Shown here in pieces: positions 41,138 to 49,657 of a stretch of DNA of 64,000 nt. Under the pieces are notes generated by a model. It was not told the origin of the DNA, made no database searches, and saw only the letters and a program-made list of their open reading frames with translations. Position numbers and translations under genes: made by a program. The stretch comes from CAUZWH01 sp965224275 (GTDB lineage Bacteria; Pseudomonadota; Alphaproteobacteria; SHVV01): assembly GCA_965224275.1 (NCBI GenBank), contig CBDCYR010000001.1, forward strand, positions 62,001 through 126,000, in the 5' to 3' direction. Numbering within the stretch: the stretch's first letter is position 1; each line of letters opens with the position of its first letter.

Positions 41138-41155
41138 TTTGGACCTCGGTCCAAA
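41138..41155. repeat. Perfect palindrome upstream of the FecR gene
   Basis: TTTGGACCTCGGTCCAAA has 8-bp arms around a 2-bp centre. It lies 184 bp before the FecR start and 22 bp before a terminator-like hairpin. It could be an operator or part of a small structured RNA. Confidence 0.4.
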
Positions 41156-41176
41156 CGCATAGAACTGATCAATCTG

Positions 41177-41211
41177 AAAGCCCCGTCGCCCTCCCCAGGG
41201 AGCGGGGCTTT
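41177..41211 (+). terminator. Terminator-like hairpin
   Basis: AAAGCCCCG (41177-41185) pairs with CGGGGCTTT (41203-41211), a 9-bp stem around a 17-base loop, followed by TCTCTATCTC. The T-tract is weak. No coding region ends just before it, so it may close a short untranslated transcript, or terminate the deleted gene to the left. Confidence 0.5.
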
Positions 41212-41338
41212 CTCTATCTCGGTGTTCGAATGGGTCGCACGCCCAAAATGTGTTGTCGCCCCGCGTGGGTGTACATAACACCACAGGCATGGCTATTTGC
41301 TGTACATTCCCGATAATCAGACAACGTCGGGGGATCAA

Positions 41339-44116
41339 ATGAGCATCGCACTTCGGGCATTCTATGCGCTCGTGATCGCACTCTTACTTGCGCCGCTCCC
41401 TGCAAACGCACAAGACGCCAAGATTGGTGTTACCGCAGTGGTCAACCCGAATGCGACCGGCCAGCCACCTTCGCAAGCAAGGCGCACTTTGTTGATCGGC
41501 TCAAGCGTGTTCAGCCAGGAGAACGTAATCACGACCGAAAATGGTCAGGCGCAGATGCTGTTTCTCGATGAATCAGCGCTGACCATCGGCCCCAACTCGG
41601 AAGTCGTGCTCGATGAGTTCGTCTACGACCCCAACACCAAGACCGGCAAGCTGGCGCTAACCGCAACCAAAGGGCTATTCCGACTGGTTGGTGGACGTAT
41701 CAGCAAAACCAACCCCGTGATTTTGAAAACGCCGACTGCAACGATTGGTATCCGCGGTGGCATCGCCATGGTCAATGCCTCCGACGTCGGTGGCGCTACC
41801 ACCTCAACGTTCCTGTTTGGCGACCAGATGGATGTGACGTCCGGCGGTGTAACCAAGTCGGCAACCCGTCCCGGCTTCACGATCACCGTAACGAACGCCA
41901 ATGTTCCTCCGTCCGATCCGGTGCCCGCGATCGCCGCCCAACTGTCCGGCGCTTTAAGTTCATTGGAAGGCAGCAGCGAGCCGGCGAGCGATAGCGAGAA
42001 TGCGCCAACCGACGACAATGTCGCGGCGGCCGGCGTATCCGGTGGTTCGGAGTCGGCTCCTAGCGCGGTCGCGCCGCCGGAGCCTGCCAAGACCGTAGCC
42101 GAAATAGCGGCAGAGGTGGAAGAGGTCGCTGGCATAGTCATCGACAGTGAAGGAGAGGAGGAAAAAAAGGAGAACAGTACGGAAATCGCGACGGAGCCTG
42201 GGGCTAGCACTGGCGGTGGTTTGAGCGGCTTGACCGGGTTGGTGGGGCGCTTCAAGCACTCAACGAGCATCACCCAGGGCAGTGACGATGGCACGGGCGG
42301 CAACTTCAACTCGCCTTTCTCAAACGCAAACGTATCAGGCGGTACCTTTACCGTTGTGCTGCCGAGCTCCAATAGCCTTACCTTTCCAGTTCAGGCAGCA
42401 TCGTTGGGGCCGCTGAGTTTTACGGCTGCGAGCGGAGCAACAGGGCCGCTAAACGGCTCGAGCGGACTCGCAGGAACCAGCACGGTGTTTTCGGGAAATC
42501 AGTTCGTGGTGCTCGAGGCGGCGGAGATTACGACTCCCACGCATCTGGTTTTTGCTTTTGCTGGCACGCCAACGGCCTCGTTCCCCACCACGGGTGCGAC
42601 GTTCTATGGTTTCCGCCGCGACTTCCAGCTCGATAGTAACGTGCCGTTCGTCCTCAAGGCATCAGGCGGCGATATCCTCCCCGACCCTGCGCTGTCTACC
42701 GCGGCCGAAGCCTTTGCCGCGATCTACTGGGATACGTCAGGTGCATCGACAGCACAGCGGGTATTCGGTTTTGCCACCGGCGGCGTGTCGGGAACCGGAA
42801 CATCGCAGAAATCTGTTGGCAGCCTAATCATCGGTAACGTTGTTACTGCAACGTTGGACGGTGTTACTCGAACGTTTATCGATGCTGCGATGGTGGGTAG
42901 CTCACGCACGTCCAGCGGCCTGCTGCCGCACTTTATCGATGGCGAGGCGAGCACGGCTTTCGGCGGCGGCAGCTCCTTTGGCCAGGATATCTTTTTCTTT
43001 GGCGACAACGCCGGCTTCTTCGTTATGGAGGGCGTTGAGATAAATAACTCGGGTGTCAAGATAAACGTAGGCACTGAGAAGATCGAGGACACCTTTGGCA
43101 CTGTCGCGTCCGCTACCGAATACTCACCCAATACGGTGTTCTCTCCGGCCACCGACACGTTGGAAGCGCGTACCACGCGCAACATGAACGGCTACGTCGG
43201 CGGGTTGTTTGAGCGGGTCCTGTCGGACGGATCGCAAGATACGACGACCGGCGGCCAGCGCATCTTCTGGACACTTGGTAACAGCGGCGGTGAGCCGATT
43301 CCAACGAGCGTCATCGTTCAGACGAGTGCGACGACCAACAAAGTCCACGTCCATTTCAACGGCGAGAATGCGGAGATCCAAGGGACGCAACTATTCCTCA
43401 CCAACATGGGCGACGAGGACCCTGTGTTCGGAAGCGGTACAACGACATCGGGTGACAGTGCGTTTATCGACAATTCCGCGTTTGGCGCAGTGGACTCCAA
43501 CAACGCCATTTCGATCGACATAATCGACCCCCCGACGACACTTACCGATGTCCATAGTGGCATGGCGACCGTGAACATCGATGGTGCATCGGACTTTGGC
43601 GTTACGTCGCCCTGTACTTGTGCGTTTCTCGACTGGGGTGTGTGGAGTGTCAATTACGTAACCGCTATCAACACTCAGAAGCGCTTCCACCTTGCCGGTT
43701 GGGTAGCTGGCGAGCTCGCCGACCTGACGAGTGGGGTTCTGGCGAACCAGCCTACCGGAACCGCGACCTACCTCGGTCACATGTATGGGACCGTTCTGAA
43801 TAGCGGGTCGATCTACACTGCTTCGGGCACGTACCAGAACGTTTGGAACTTCGATACCGATACGGGTGCTGTTTCGCTCACTAACTTCGATGGTCTGGCC
43901 ACCTTCACGGGCACGGCCACGGCGCTCTCCAACGCGCGCGAGTTCACCACCGGCACAATCTCCAATGGCGCCGGCTTCAGCGCCCAGGTACGCGGTTCGT
44001 TCGTCAAGAGCACGACCGACAATACTGCCGGTCACATGGGCGACTTCCATATCCTCGGTTCGAGCTACAAGGCGGCTGGTATCCTCTTAGAGTCCGACTC
44101 GAAACTCTATGTTTGA
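41339..44116 (+). CDS. FecR-domain exported protein with large glycine/threonine-rich C-terminal region
   Basis: The 925-residue product has a signal peptide (cleavage after ANA near residue 24) and then a FecR domain (about 40-140) with NVITTENGQAQMLFLDESAL and TPTATIGIRGGIAMV. An acidic low-complexity linker (VEEVAGIVIDSEGEEEKKE) follows. About 600 residues of Gly/Ser/Thr-rich beta-type sequence come next, including the motif CTCAFLDWGVWSV near 770. It is not the usual inner-membrane FecR antisigma factor; related proteins in alphaproteobacteria sit beside CHASE2-type cyclases. ATG 41339 is chosen because it begins the signal peptide, with GGGGGA upstream. An IS5 pair has replaced the last six residues (GEKQTP) by ESDSKLYV. 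Confidence 0.85.
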   Translation: MSIALRAFYALVIALLLAPLPANAQDAKIGVTAVVNPNATGQPPSQARRTLLIGSSVFSQENVITTENGQAQMLFLDESALTIGPNSEVVLDEFVYDPNTKTGKLALTATKGLFRLVGGRISKTNPVILKTPTATIGIRGGIAMVNASDVGGATTSTFLFGDQMDVTSGGVTKSATRPGFTITVTNANVPPSDPVPAIAAQLSGALSSLEGSSEPASDSENAPTDDNVAAAGVSGGSESAPSAVAPPEPAKTVAEIAAEVEEVAGIVIDSEGEEEKKENSTEIATEPGASTGGGLSGLTGLVGRFKHSTSITQGSDDGTGGNFNSPFSNANVSGGTFTVVLPSSNSLTFPVQAASLGPLSFTAASGATGPLNGSSGLAGTSTVFSGNQFVVLEAAEITTPTHLVFAFAGTPTASFPTTGATFYGFRRDFQLDSNVPFVLKASGGDILPDPALSTAAEAFAAIYWDTSGASTAQRVFGFATGGVSGTGTSQKSVGSLIIGNVVTATLDGVTRTFIDAAMVGSSRTSSGLLPHFIDGEASTAFGGGSSFGQDIFFFGDNAGFFVMEGVEINNSGVKINVGTEKIEDTFGTVASATEYSPNTVFSPATDTLEARTTRNMNGYVGGLFERVLSDGSQDTTTGGQRIFWTLGNSGGEPIPTSVIVQTSATTNKVHVHFNGENAEIQGTQLFLTNMGDEDPVFGSGTTTSGDSAFIDNSAFGAVDSNNAISIDIIDPPTTLTDVHSGMATVNIDGASDFGVTSPCTCAFLDWGVWSVNYVTAINTQKRFHLAGWVAGELADLTSGVLANQPTGTATYLGHMYGTVLNSGSIYTASGTYQNVWNFDTDTGAVSLTNFDGLATFTGTATALSNAREFTTGTISNGAGFSAQVRGSFVKSTTDNTAGHMGDFHILGSSYKAAGILLESDSKLYV

Positions 44117-45021
44117 TAACAGTACCTTGCGAGCCGCCTTGTGAGGAGTCGGATGTTGGCGACAAGAATCCATGCCTGTGCGGAGGCGATTGATTTCTCC
44201 CAATCCTTGGCCAGTCGACGGCATCGGTTGAGCCAGGCGAAGGTCCTCTCGACGACCCATCGTCTGGGCAGGAGCTCGAAGCCCTGGGCGGTGTCTGAGC
44301 GCTTGATGATCTCGAGCTTCCAGCGGCCGATGTCCTCAAGGGCGCCCTCGAGTTTCGGTCCCGCGTAGGCGGCGTCGGCGAAGAGGTGACGCAGCCGGGG
44401 GAAGCGATGACGGATCGATTTGAGGACCTCGGGCGCGCCGTCGCGGTCCTGGATATCGGCTGCGTGCACGATCAGGCCGACCAGCAGGCCGAGTGTATCG
44501 GTGACGATGTGACGCTTGCGGCCCTTGATCTTCTTGCCCGCGTCATAGCCCCGAACACCACCGCTTTCCGTGGTTTTCACGCTCTGGCTGTCGATCACCC
44601 CGGCGCTCGGGCCGGCCTCGCGTCCTTCCAGCTCCCGGGCCGCCATGACCAGGTGATGGTTGATGCTCTCCAGCAGGCCGTTGGAGCGCCAGTCGTAGAA
44701 ATAGCGCTGGACCGTGGAAGGCGGAGGGAAGTCGTTCGGCAACATCGCCCACTGGCAGCCCGTCGAGGCCATGTACATGACCGCATCCATGACATGGCGC
44801 AGGTCCGTCGTCCTCGGCCGGCCGATCTTCTTGCGCGGCGGCATGAGCGGCGCGATCAACGCCCACTCTCGATCCGTCAGGTCGCTTGCGTAGCGCCCGC
44901 CACGGCGCTCATAATTCGGGCGAGTGATTTCGGTCCACATGTTGTGCCTCCTCGTTTGCTTTGACACAACCGAGTAAGCCACAACCGACTGAAATCACTC
45001 AACTAGTTTCGGGTTGGCCTC
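44090..45021 (-). mobile_element. IS5-family insertion sequence, copy 3 (932 bp), left member of a tandem pair
   Basis: Complete copy with both ends, preceded by TTA at 44087-44089 and followed by TTA at 45022-45024. The next copy begins immediately after that triplet. It inserted six codons before the stop of the FecR-domain gene. Confidence 0.96.
44107..44940 (-). CDS. IS5-family transposase (copy 3)
   Basis: A 277-residue DDE transposase with Lys in PPRKKIGRPR and His in ESINHHLVMA. All three catalytic blocks are intact and the GAGGAGG ribosome site is present. Its 3' end overlaps the new 3' end of the FecR gene on the opposite strand. Confidence 0.94.
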   Translation of the reverse strand: MWTEITRPNYERRGGRYASDLTDREWALIAPLMPPRKKIGRPRTTDLRHVMDAVMYMASTGCQWAMLPNDFPPPSTVQRYFYDWRSNGLLESINHHLVMAARELEGREAGPSAGVIDSQSVKTTESGGVRGYDAGKKIKGRKRHIVTDTLGLLVGLIVHAADIQDRDGAPEVLKSIRHRFPRLRHLFADAAYAGPKLEGALEDIGRWKLEIIKRSDTAQGFELLPRRWVVERTFAWLNRCRRLAKDWEKSIASAQAWILVANIRLLTRRLARYCYQT

Positions 45022-45024
45022 TTA

Positions 45025-45956
45025 GAGTCCGACTCGAAACTCTATGTTTGATAACAGTACTTTGCGAGCCGCCTTGTGAGGAGTCGGATGTTGGCGACAA
45101 GAATCCATGCCTGTGCGGAGGCGATTGATTTCTCCCAATCCTTGGCCAGTCGACGGCATCGGTTGAGCCAGGCGAAGGTCCTCTCGACGACCCATCGTCT
45201 GGGCAGGAGCTCGAAGCCCTGGGCGGTGTCTGAGCGCTTGATGATCTCGAGCTTCCAGCGGCCGATGACCTCAAGGGCGCCCTCGAGTTTCGGTCCCGCG
45301 TAGGCGGCGTCGGCGAAGAGGTGACGCAGCCGGGGGAAGCGATGACGGATCGATTTGAGGACCTCGGGCGCGCCGTCGCGGTCCTGGATATCGGCTGCGT
45401 GCACGATCAGGCCGACCAGCAGGCCGAGTGTATCGGTGACGATGTGACGCTTGCGGCCCTTGATCTTCTTGCCCGCGTCATAGCCCCGAACACCACCGCT
45501 TTCCGTGGTTTTCACGCTCTGGCTGTCGATCACCCCGGCGCTCGGGCCGGCCTCGCGTCCTTCCAGCTCCCGGGCCGCCATGACCAGGTGATGGTTGATG
45601 CTCTCCAGCAGGCCGTTGGAGCGCCAGTCGTAGAAATAGCGCTGGACCGTGGAAGGCGGAGGGAAGTCGTTCGGCAACATCGCCCACTGGCAGCCCGTCG
45701 AGGCCATGTACATGACCGCATCCATGACATGGCGCAGGTCCGTCGTCCTCGGCCGGCCGATCTTCTTGCGCGGCGGCATGAGCGGCGCGATCAACGCCCA
45801 CTCTCGATCCGTCAGGTCGCTTGCGTAGCGCCCGCCACGGCGCTCATAATTCGGGCGAGTGATTTCGGTCCACATGTTGTGCCTCCTCGTTTGCTTTGAC
45901 ACAACCGAGTAAGCCACAACCGACTGAAATCACTCAACTAGTTTCGGGTTGGCCTC
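45025..45956 (-). mobile_element. IS5-family insertion sequence, copy 4 (932 bp), right member of a tandem pair
   Basis: Complete copy in the same orientation as copy 3 and separated from it by a single TTA (45022-45024). A third TTA follows at 45957-45959. The structure TTA-IS-TTA-IS-TTA suggests that the second element used the duplicated TTA as its own target. Confidence 0.96.
45042..45875 (-). CDS. IS5-family transposase (copy 4)
   Basis: A 277-residue transposase that differs from the other copies by Val for Asp in GALEVIGRW and Lys for Arg in RRLAKYCYQT. The catalytic residues are kept. These private changes mean it is not simply a last-minute duplicate of copy 3. Confidence 0.94.
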   Translation of the reverse strand: MWTEITRPNYERRGGRYASDLTDREWALIAPLMPPRKKIGRPRTTDLRHVMDAVMYMASTGCQWAMLPNDFPPPSTVQRYFYDWRSNGLLESINHHLVMAARELEGREAGPSAGVIDSQSVKTTESGGVRGYDAGKKIKGRKRHIVTDTLGLLVGLIVHAADIQDRDGAPEVLKSIRHRFPRLRHLFADAAYAGPKLEGALEVIGRWKLEIIKRSDTAQGFELLPRRWVVERTFAWLNRCRRLAKDWEKSIASAQAWILVANIRLLTRRLAKYCYQT

Positions 45957-46092
45957 TTAGGAGAGAAACAAACTCCGTAAGCCAACCCACTTGGTCTTAT
46001 GATTCAAACCTGGCTTGCAAAATGCGGATAGCTGAACATCTCCTGTACCCCGCTCATCTTTTTGTCGTTCCAGTACGGAACGGTGTCGATAT

Positions 46093-46350
46093 TCAGGAGC
46101 CACGTTCGTCTAGGTACTGAGTGAGCGCTTCGATGAAGGCCTTCGCCTCGTCCTCCCCCTGATCAAACGGCCGGTAGCCGGCCACCTTCCGTAGCGGTGA
46201 CGCCACCGGCGCCATCCGCGCCTTGCGGACAAGCGCACCCAGATCGGCGCGTACGCGCGGGGTGAATTCATCACCGGCCAGCCAGCCCTCGAGACCGGTC
46301 AGTTTCTCCAACATTCCAAAATGTCGTTCGGCTGCGCGTAGGTCGAGCAT
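46093..46350 (-). CDS. Small hypothetical protein (85 residues)
   Basis: Not recognised. The product is helical and soluble-looking (MLDLRAAERHFGMLEKLTGL..., ending ALTQYLDERGS), with balanced charge, which suggests a real gene. No good ribosome binding site precedes the ATG at 46350. It lies between the tandem IS5 pair and tRNA-Thr, on the same strand as the tRNA. Confidence 0.5.
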   Translation of the reverse strand: MLDLRAAERHFGMLEKLTGLEGWLAGDEFTPRVRADLGALVRKARMAPVASPLRKVAGYRPFDQGEDEAKAFIEALTQYLDERGS

Positions 46351-46505
46351 GTTGCAATCGTAGAGACGTCGACCGTGAACATCACGAGAATCAGCGTGTC
46401 AAAAACGTGTCAATGAAGTTCCGTGTTCTTGCGGCGTTCACCCCCGAGTTGCGGAATGGCGCCCAAGTCCGGGTTTCGGGAGCCGCAGGAAGACTGGGAG
46501 AAAGG

Positions 46506-46580
46506 TGGTGCCCACAGAAAGATTCGAACTTTCGGCCTCTCCCTTACCAAGGGAGTGCTCTACCCCTGAGCTATGTGGGC
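46506..46580 (-). tRNA. tRNA-Thr (anticodon GGT)
   Basis: On the minus strand a full cloverleaf can be folded: acceptor GCCCACA/TGTGGGC, D-arm with AGCTCAGGGGTAGAGC, anticodon stem CTCCC/GGGAG around the loop TTGGTAA (anticodon GGT), and T-arm with GTTCGAATC. CCA is encoded at the 3' end. Confidence 0.97.
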
Positions 46581-46691
46581 GCACCGTTGCCGAGCGCGCG
46601 GGCGGCGCAACATGCCACGCGATCTCTCGCGAGATCAAGCACCCGCGAAGATCTCGGTTGACGCCGGGCGAGAGCAGGGCATGCTTGCAGC

Positions 46692-46892
46692 ATGCCCGAT
46701 CCTCAACCCCAAGCTCATTCCACCCCCCAACCGTCTAAACGCACGCGCAAGCAGACCGCGCAGGCAGAGCGCGCGGATCGCCTCTCCGAAGAGCTCAGGG
46801 CCAATTTGAAGAAGCGCAAGAACCAGGCACGATCGCGTCATACTTCGCCAGCCCTCGCCACCGAATCCAGGCGCGGTTCCGAGACCCCGTGA
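46692..46892 (+). CDS. Small basic conserved protein upstream of murA
   Basis: A 66-residue, Arg/Lys-rich protein with the central block ADRLSEELRANLKKRKNQAR. Similar short basic proteins (RLA-ALRANLRRRKAQAR) are commonly predicted just before or near murA in alphaproteobacteria; this is from memory. Function unknown. The 176 bp between its stop and murA contain no further frame I can support. Confidence 0.55.
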   Translation: MPDPQPQAHSTPQPSKRTRKQTAQAERADRLSEELRANLKKRKNQARSRHTSPALATESRRGSETP

Positions 46893-47068
46893 GCGGCCCA
46901 CCAAATTTGTGCCACATTGGTGCCCCAAGCTCGCACTGTCCTGGCTTGGGACGATCCATCCCTTACGCCCAACCGCTTTGCATGATTTCGTGAATAGGCT
47001 AATAGTCCCGGCACGGCCCCGGCCAACCCGCCACGCGACCGAGTTCCGGTCAGCCACCCAAATCGACG

Positions 47069-48370
47069 ATGGATAGGATTCGGATCCAGGGCGGACCACC
47101 GCTCAACGGCACGATTAAGATCAGCGGCGCAAAAAACGCGGCGCTGCCGCTGATGGCCGCCAGCATTCTCACCTCGGATACGCTCACCCTAACCAACGTG
47201 CCCAGCTTGGCCGACATCAACACGCTGGCACTTCTGCTCGCAGAGCTCGGCGTTGCCGTTGATGCCGGCTCGAGCGATCTGCCGATATTCGTTAGTGACG
47301 GCGGCGCCCTCAAAGGACGCCTCGCGCTCACCGCAAACAACCTGTCCAACAATTTTGCGCCCTACGATCTGGTGCGGAAAATGCGCGCATCGGTACTGGT
47401 TCTTGGCCCCCTCCTGGCGCGCACCGGCGAAGCCCGGGTCTCCCTGCCCGGCGGCTGCGCAATTGGGCCGCGTCCGGTCGATCTTCATTTGAAAGGCCTC
47501 CAGCAGCTCGGCGCCGAGATCACCCTGCACGACGGCTACGTCGATGCCCGCGCACCCGGCGGTCTGCGCGGCGCCACGGTGCGTCTCCCATCGATCTCGG
47601 TGGGCGCGACCGAAAACATACTCATGGCGGCAACCTTGGCCACGGGTGAAACCATCATAGAGAACGCGGCACGAGAACCCGAGATCGGCGATCTCGCGCG
47701 TTGCCTCAACGCCATGGGTGCCGATATCAGCGGCATTGATAGCGAACGATTGGTGGTGATTGGTGTTCCAGAACTGCACGGTGCGATCTACCAAGTCATG
47801 CCCGATCGCATCGAAACCGGCACCTATGTAATGGCCGCCGGCATAACCGGTGGCGAGCTTGATCTCCTCGGTGCGCGTCTCGACCTCATCGCGGCCGCCG
47901 CCGCGGCCCTCGAAGAAGCCGGTATGGAGATATCCGAAACCAATCAAGGACTGAAAGCCCGCTGCGCCAACGGCCGGCTCAGCGCGACCGATGTCGCCAC
48001 CCAGCCGTTCCCTGGATTCCCCACCGATCTGCAAGCCCAGTTCATGGCATTGATGGCGAGTGCCAATGGCACCTCGACCATTACCGAAAACATCTTCGAG
48101 AACCGCTACATGCACGTGCCCGAACTTCAACGCATGGGAGCCGATATCGCCGTCCATGGCGCGATTGCCGCGGTGCGTGGAGTCGAGCGCCTCGCCGGCG
48201 CGCCGGTCATGGCGACGGATTTGCGCGCGTCGGTGTCGCTGGTGCTGGCCGGCCTGGCCGCCGAAGGCGAAACCATCGTCAATCGGGTCTATCACCTCGA
48301 TCGGGGCTACGACCATTTGGTCGAGAAGCTTGCCCGATGTGGCGCTCAAATCGAGCGCAACGCGGCCTGA
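47069..48370 (+). CDS. murA: UDP-N-acetylglucosamine 1-carboxyvinyltransferase
   Basis: A 433-residue enolpyruvyl transferase that performs the first committed step of peptidoglycan synthesis, adding enolpyruvate from PEP to UDP-GlcNAc. K22 and N23 in ISGAKNAALP and the catalytic Cys at about 130 (LPGGCAIGPRPVDLHLKGL) are present, so the enzyme should be fosfomycin-sensitive. RIETGTYVMAAGIT and FPTDLQAQFMAL are further family marks. The DUF2948 gene follows after 3 bp, as in many alphaproteobacteria. Confidence 0.97.
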   Translation: MDRIRIQGGPPLNGTIKISGAKNAALPLMAASILTSDTLTLTNVPSLADINTLALLLAELGVAVDAGSSDLPIFVSDGGALKGRLALTANNLSNNFAPYDLVRKMRASVLVLGPLLARTGEARVSLPGGCAIGPRPVDLHLKGLQQLGAEITLHDGYVDARAPGGLRGATVRLPSISVGATENILMAATLATGETIIENAAREPEIGDLARCLNAMGADISGIDSERLVVIGVPELHGAIYQVMPDRIETGTYVMAAGITGGELDLLGARLDLIAAAAAALEEAGMEISETNQGLKARCANGRLSATDVATQPFPGFPTDLQAQFMALMASANGTSTITENIFENRYMHVPELQRMGADIAVHGAIAAVRGVERLAGAPVMATDLRASVSLVLAGLAAEGETIVNRVYHLDRGYDHLVEKLARCGAQIERNAA

Positions 48371-48373
48371 TCG

Positions 48374-48877
48374 ATGGAACCCACATTCGTCCAGGACGAT
48401 TCAATCGAGCCCTTGCGGCTTGCCGCCGAGGACATCGAAGACCTCGCGATCATTTCGGCCTGCCTGCAAGATGCCGTTACACGTCAAAGCGATATGTCCT
48501 ACCGTCCTAGAGAGCACCGGTTCGCGGTCGTGTTCAACCGCTATCGCTGGGAGCGAGAGACGGTCGCAGAGAGCGATGACGCCAAGCCGCGCCAGCGTCA
48601 TCAGCGGATCCGCACCGGTGTTCATTTCGACGGCTGTCTCGGCGTCAAAACGAAAGGCCTGGATGGCGTCGCTTCGGATGAGGTTTTGTCGCTTCTCGCC
48701 ATTGAGTGCGAATCGCAAGCCGAGGGGGCGGCCGAGGTGCAGCTGGTTTTCGCCGGCGGGGCGACAATCAGAATGTATCTCGAATGCATCGATTGCCACC
48801 TCAGCGACCTTTCCGAGCCTTGGGAGGCGCGCGGCCGACCCGATCATCCGCTTGACGAGGCGGGCGGCGGCACTTAA
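48374..48877 (+). CDS. DUF2948 family protein
   Basis: A 167-residue alphaproteobacterial protein of unknown function with the family N-terminus PLRLAAEDIEDLAIISACLQ and the central FAVVFNRYRWERE. It starts 3 bp after murA and precedes hisG, the usual position of this family, so it is probably cotranscribed with murA. No catalytic motif is visible. Confidence 0.9.
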   Translation: MEPTFVQDDSIEPLRLAAEDIEDLAIISACLQDAVTRQSDMSYRPREHRFAVVFNRYRWERETVAESDDAKPRQRHQRIRTGVHFDGCLGVKTKGLDGVASDEVLSLLAIECESQAEGAAEVQLVFAGGATIRMYLECIDCHLSDLSEPWEARGRPDHPLDEAGGGT

Positions 48878-48976
48878 CACCCAAGCGACAGCGACCGACG
48901 CCATGGCGAGCACCATCTGGTCTCGCCGCAATGGCAACGAGATCGGCTGTGCCCATGATTGACAAGATTGACGTGA

Positions 48977-49657
48977 TTGACGGACCCCGTGAACGCCAAC
49001 CAGCCCATCGTCCTTGCCGTGCCGAAAGGCCGCATCCTTGCCGAGGTCACACCGCTTCTGGCGCGGGCCGGGATCGAACCCGAGCCGGCGTTTAGCGACG
49101 AAGGCTCCCGCAAACTGCGGTTTTCAACCAATGAGCCCGGACTGGAAATCGTTCGTGTTCGGAGTTTCGACGTCGCGACATTTGTTGCTTTCGGCGCCGC
49201 GGAGTTGGGCGTTGCCGGCAATGACGTGTTGACCGAGTTTGGTTATGACGAAATTTATACGCCACTCGATCTCGATGTCGGGCGCTGCCATCTTGCCGTT
49301 GCGACGCCGGCCGATCTCGCACAGACCGAGGAACCCACCCGCTGGAGCCACGTCCGCGTGGCGACGAAATACCCCAACACCACCCGCCGTCATTTTGCCA
49401 GCCGCGGCGTTCAGGCCGAGTGCATCACCCTCAATGGCGCACTCGAATTGGCGCCTAGCCTTGGGCTGTGCCGGCGTATCGTCGACCTGGTCAGCACCGG
49501 TGCGACCCTGCGGGCCAATGGACTGGTCGAAATCGAACGCATCGCCGAAATTTCGTCGCGGTTGGCGGTCAATCGATCCGCTCTCAAGACCCGGCCCGAC
49601 GAGGTTTCAATTTGGATCGCTCGCTTGCGAGATGCCGTCAATGGCCGCCCGACTTAG
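48977..49657 (+). CDS. hisG: ATP phosphoribosyltransferase, short form
   Basis: A 226-residue HisG of the short form, which lacks the C-terminal regulatory domain and needs HisZ. It catalyses the first step of histidine synthesis. Motifs are VLAVPKGRILAEVTPLL, LGVAGNDVLTEFG and the PRPP-binding region LVSTGATLRANGLVEIE. The start appears to be a TTG at 48977; a GTG at 48989 is an alternative. hisZ is not in the window. It overlaps the start of hisD by 17 bp. Confidence 0.95.
   Translation: MTDPVNANQPIVLAVPKGRILAEVTPLLARAGIEPEPAFSDEGSRKLRFSTNEPGLEIVRVRSFDVATFVAFGAAELGVAGNDVLTEFGYDEIYTPLDLDVGRCHLAVATPADLAQTEEPTRWSHVRVATKYPNTTRRHFASRGVQAECITLNGALELAPSLGLCRRIVDLVSTGATLRANGLVEIERIAEISSRLAVNRSALKTRPDEVSIWIARLRDAVNGRPT

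Noticed and set aside
47189..48349. A 386-codon frame antisense to murA
   Set aside because: murA is clear on the plus strand with all catalytic residues; the antisense product is low-complexity Gly/Arg/His-rich and matches no family.
49239..49640. An upstream extension of hisD through hisG
   Set aside because: The open frame overlaps hisG in another phase and has no HisD similarity; the conserved protein begins near 49641.
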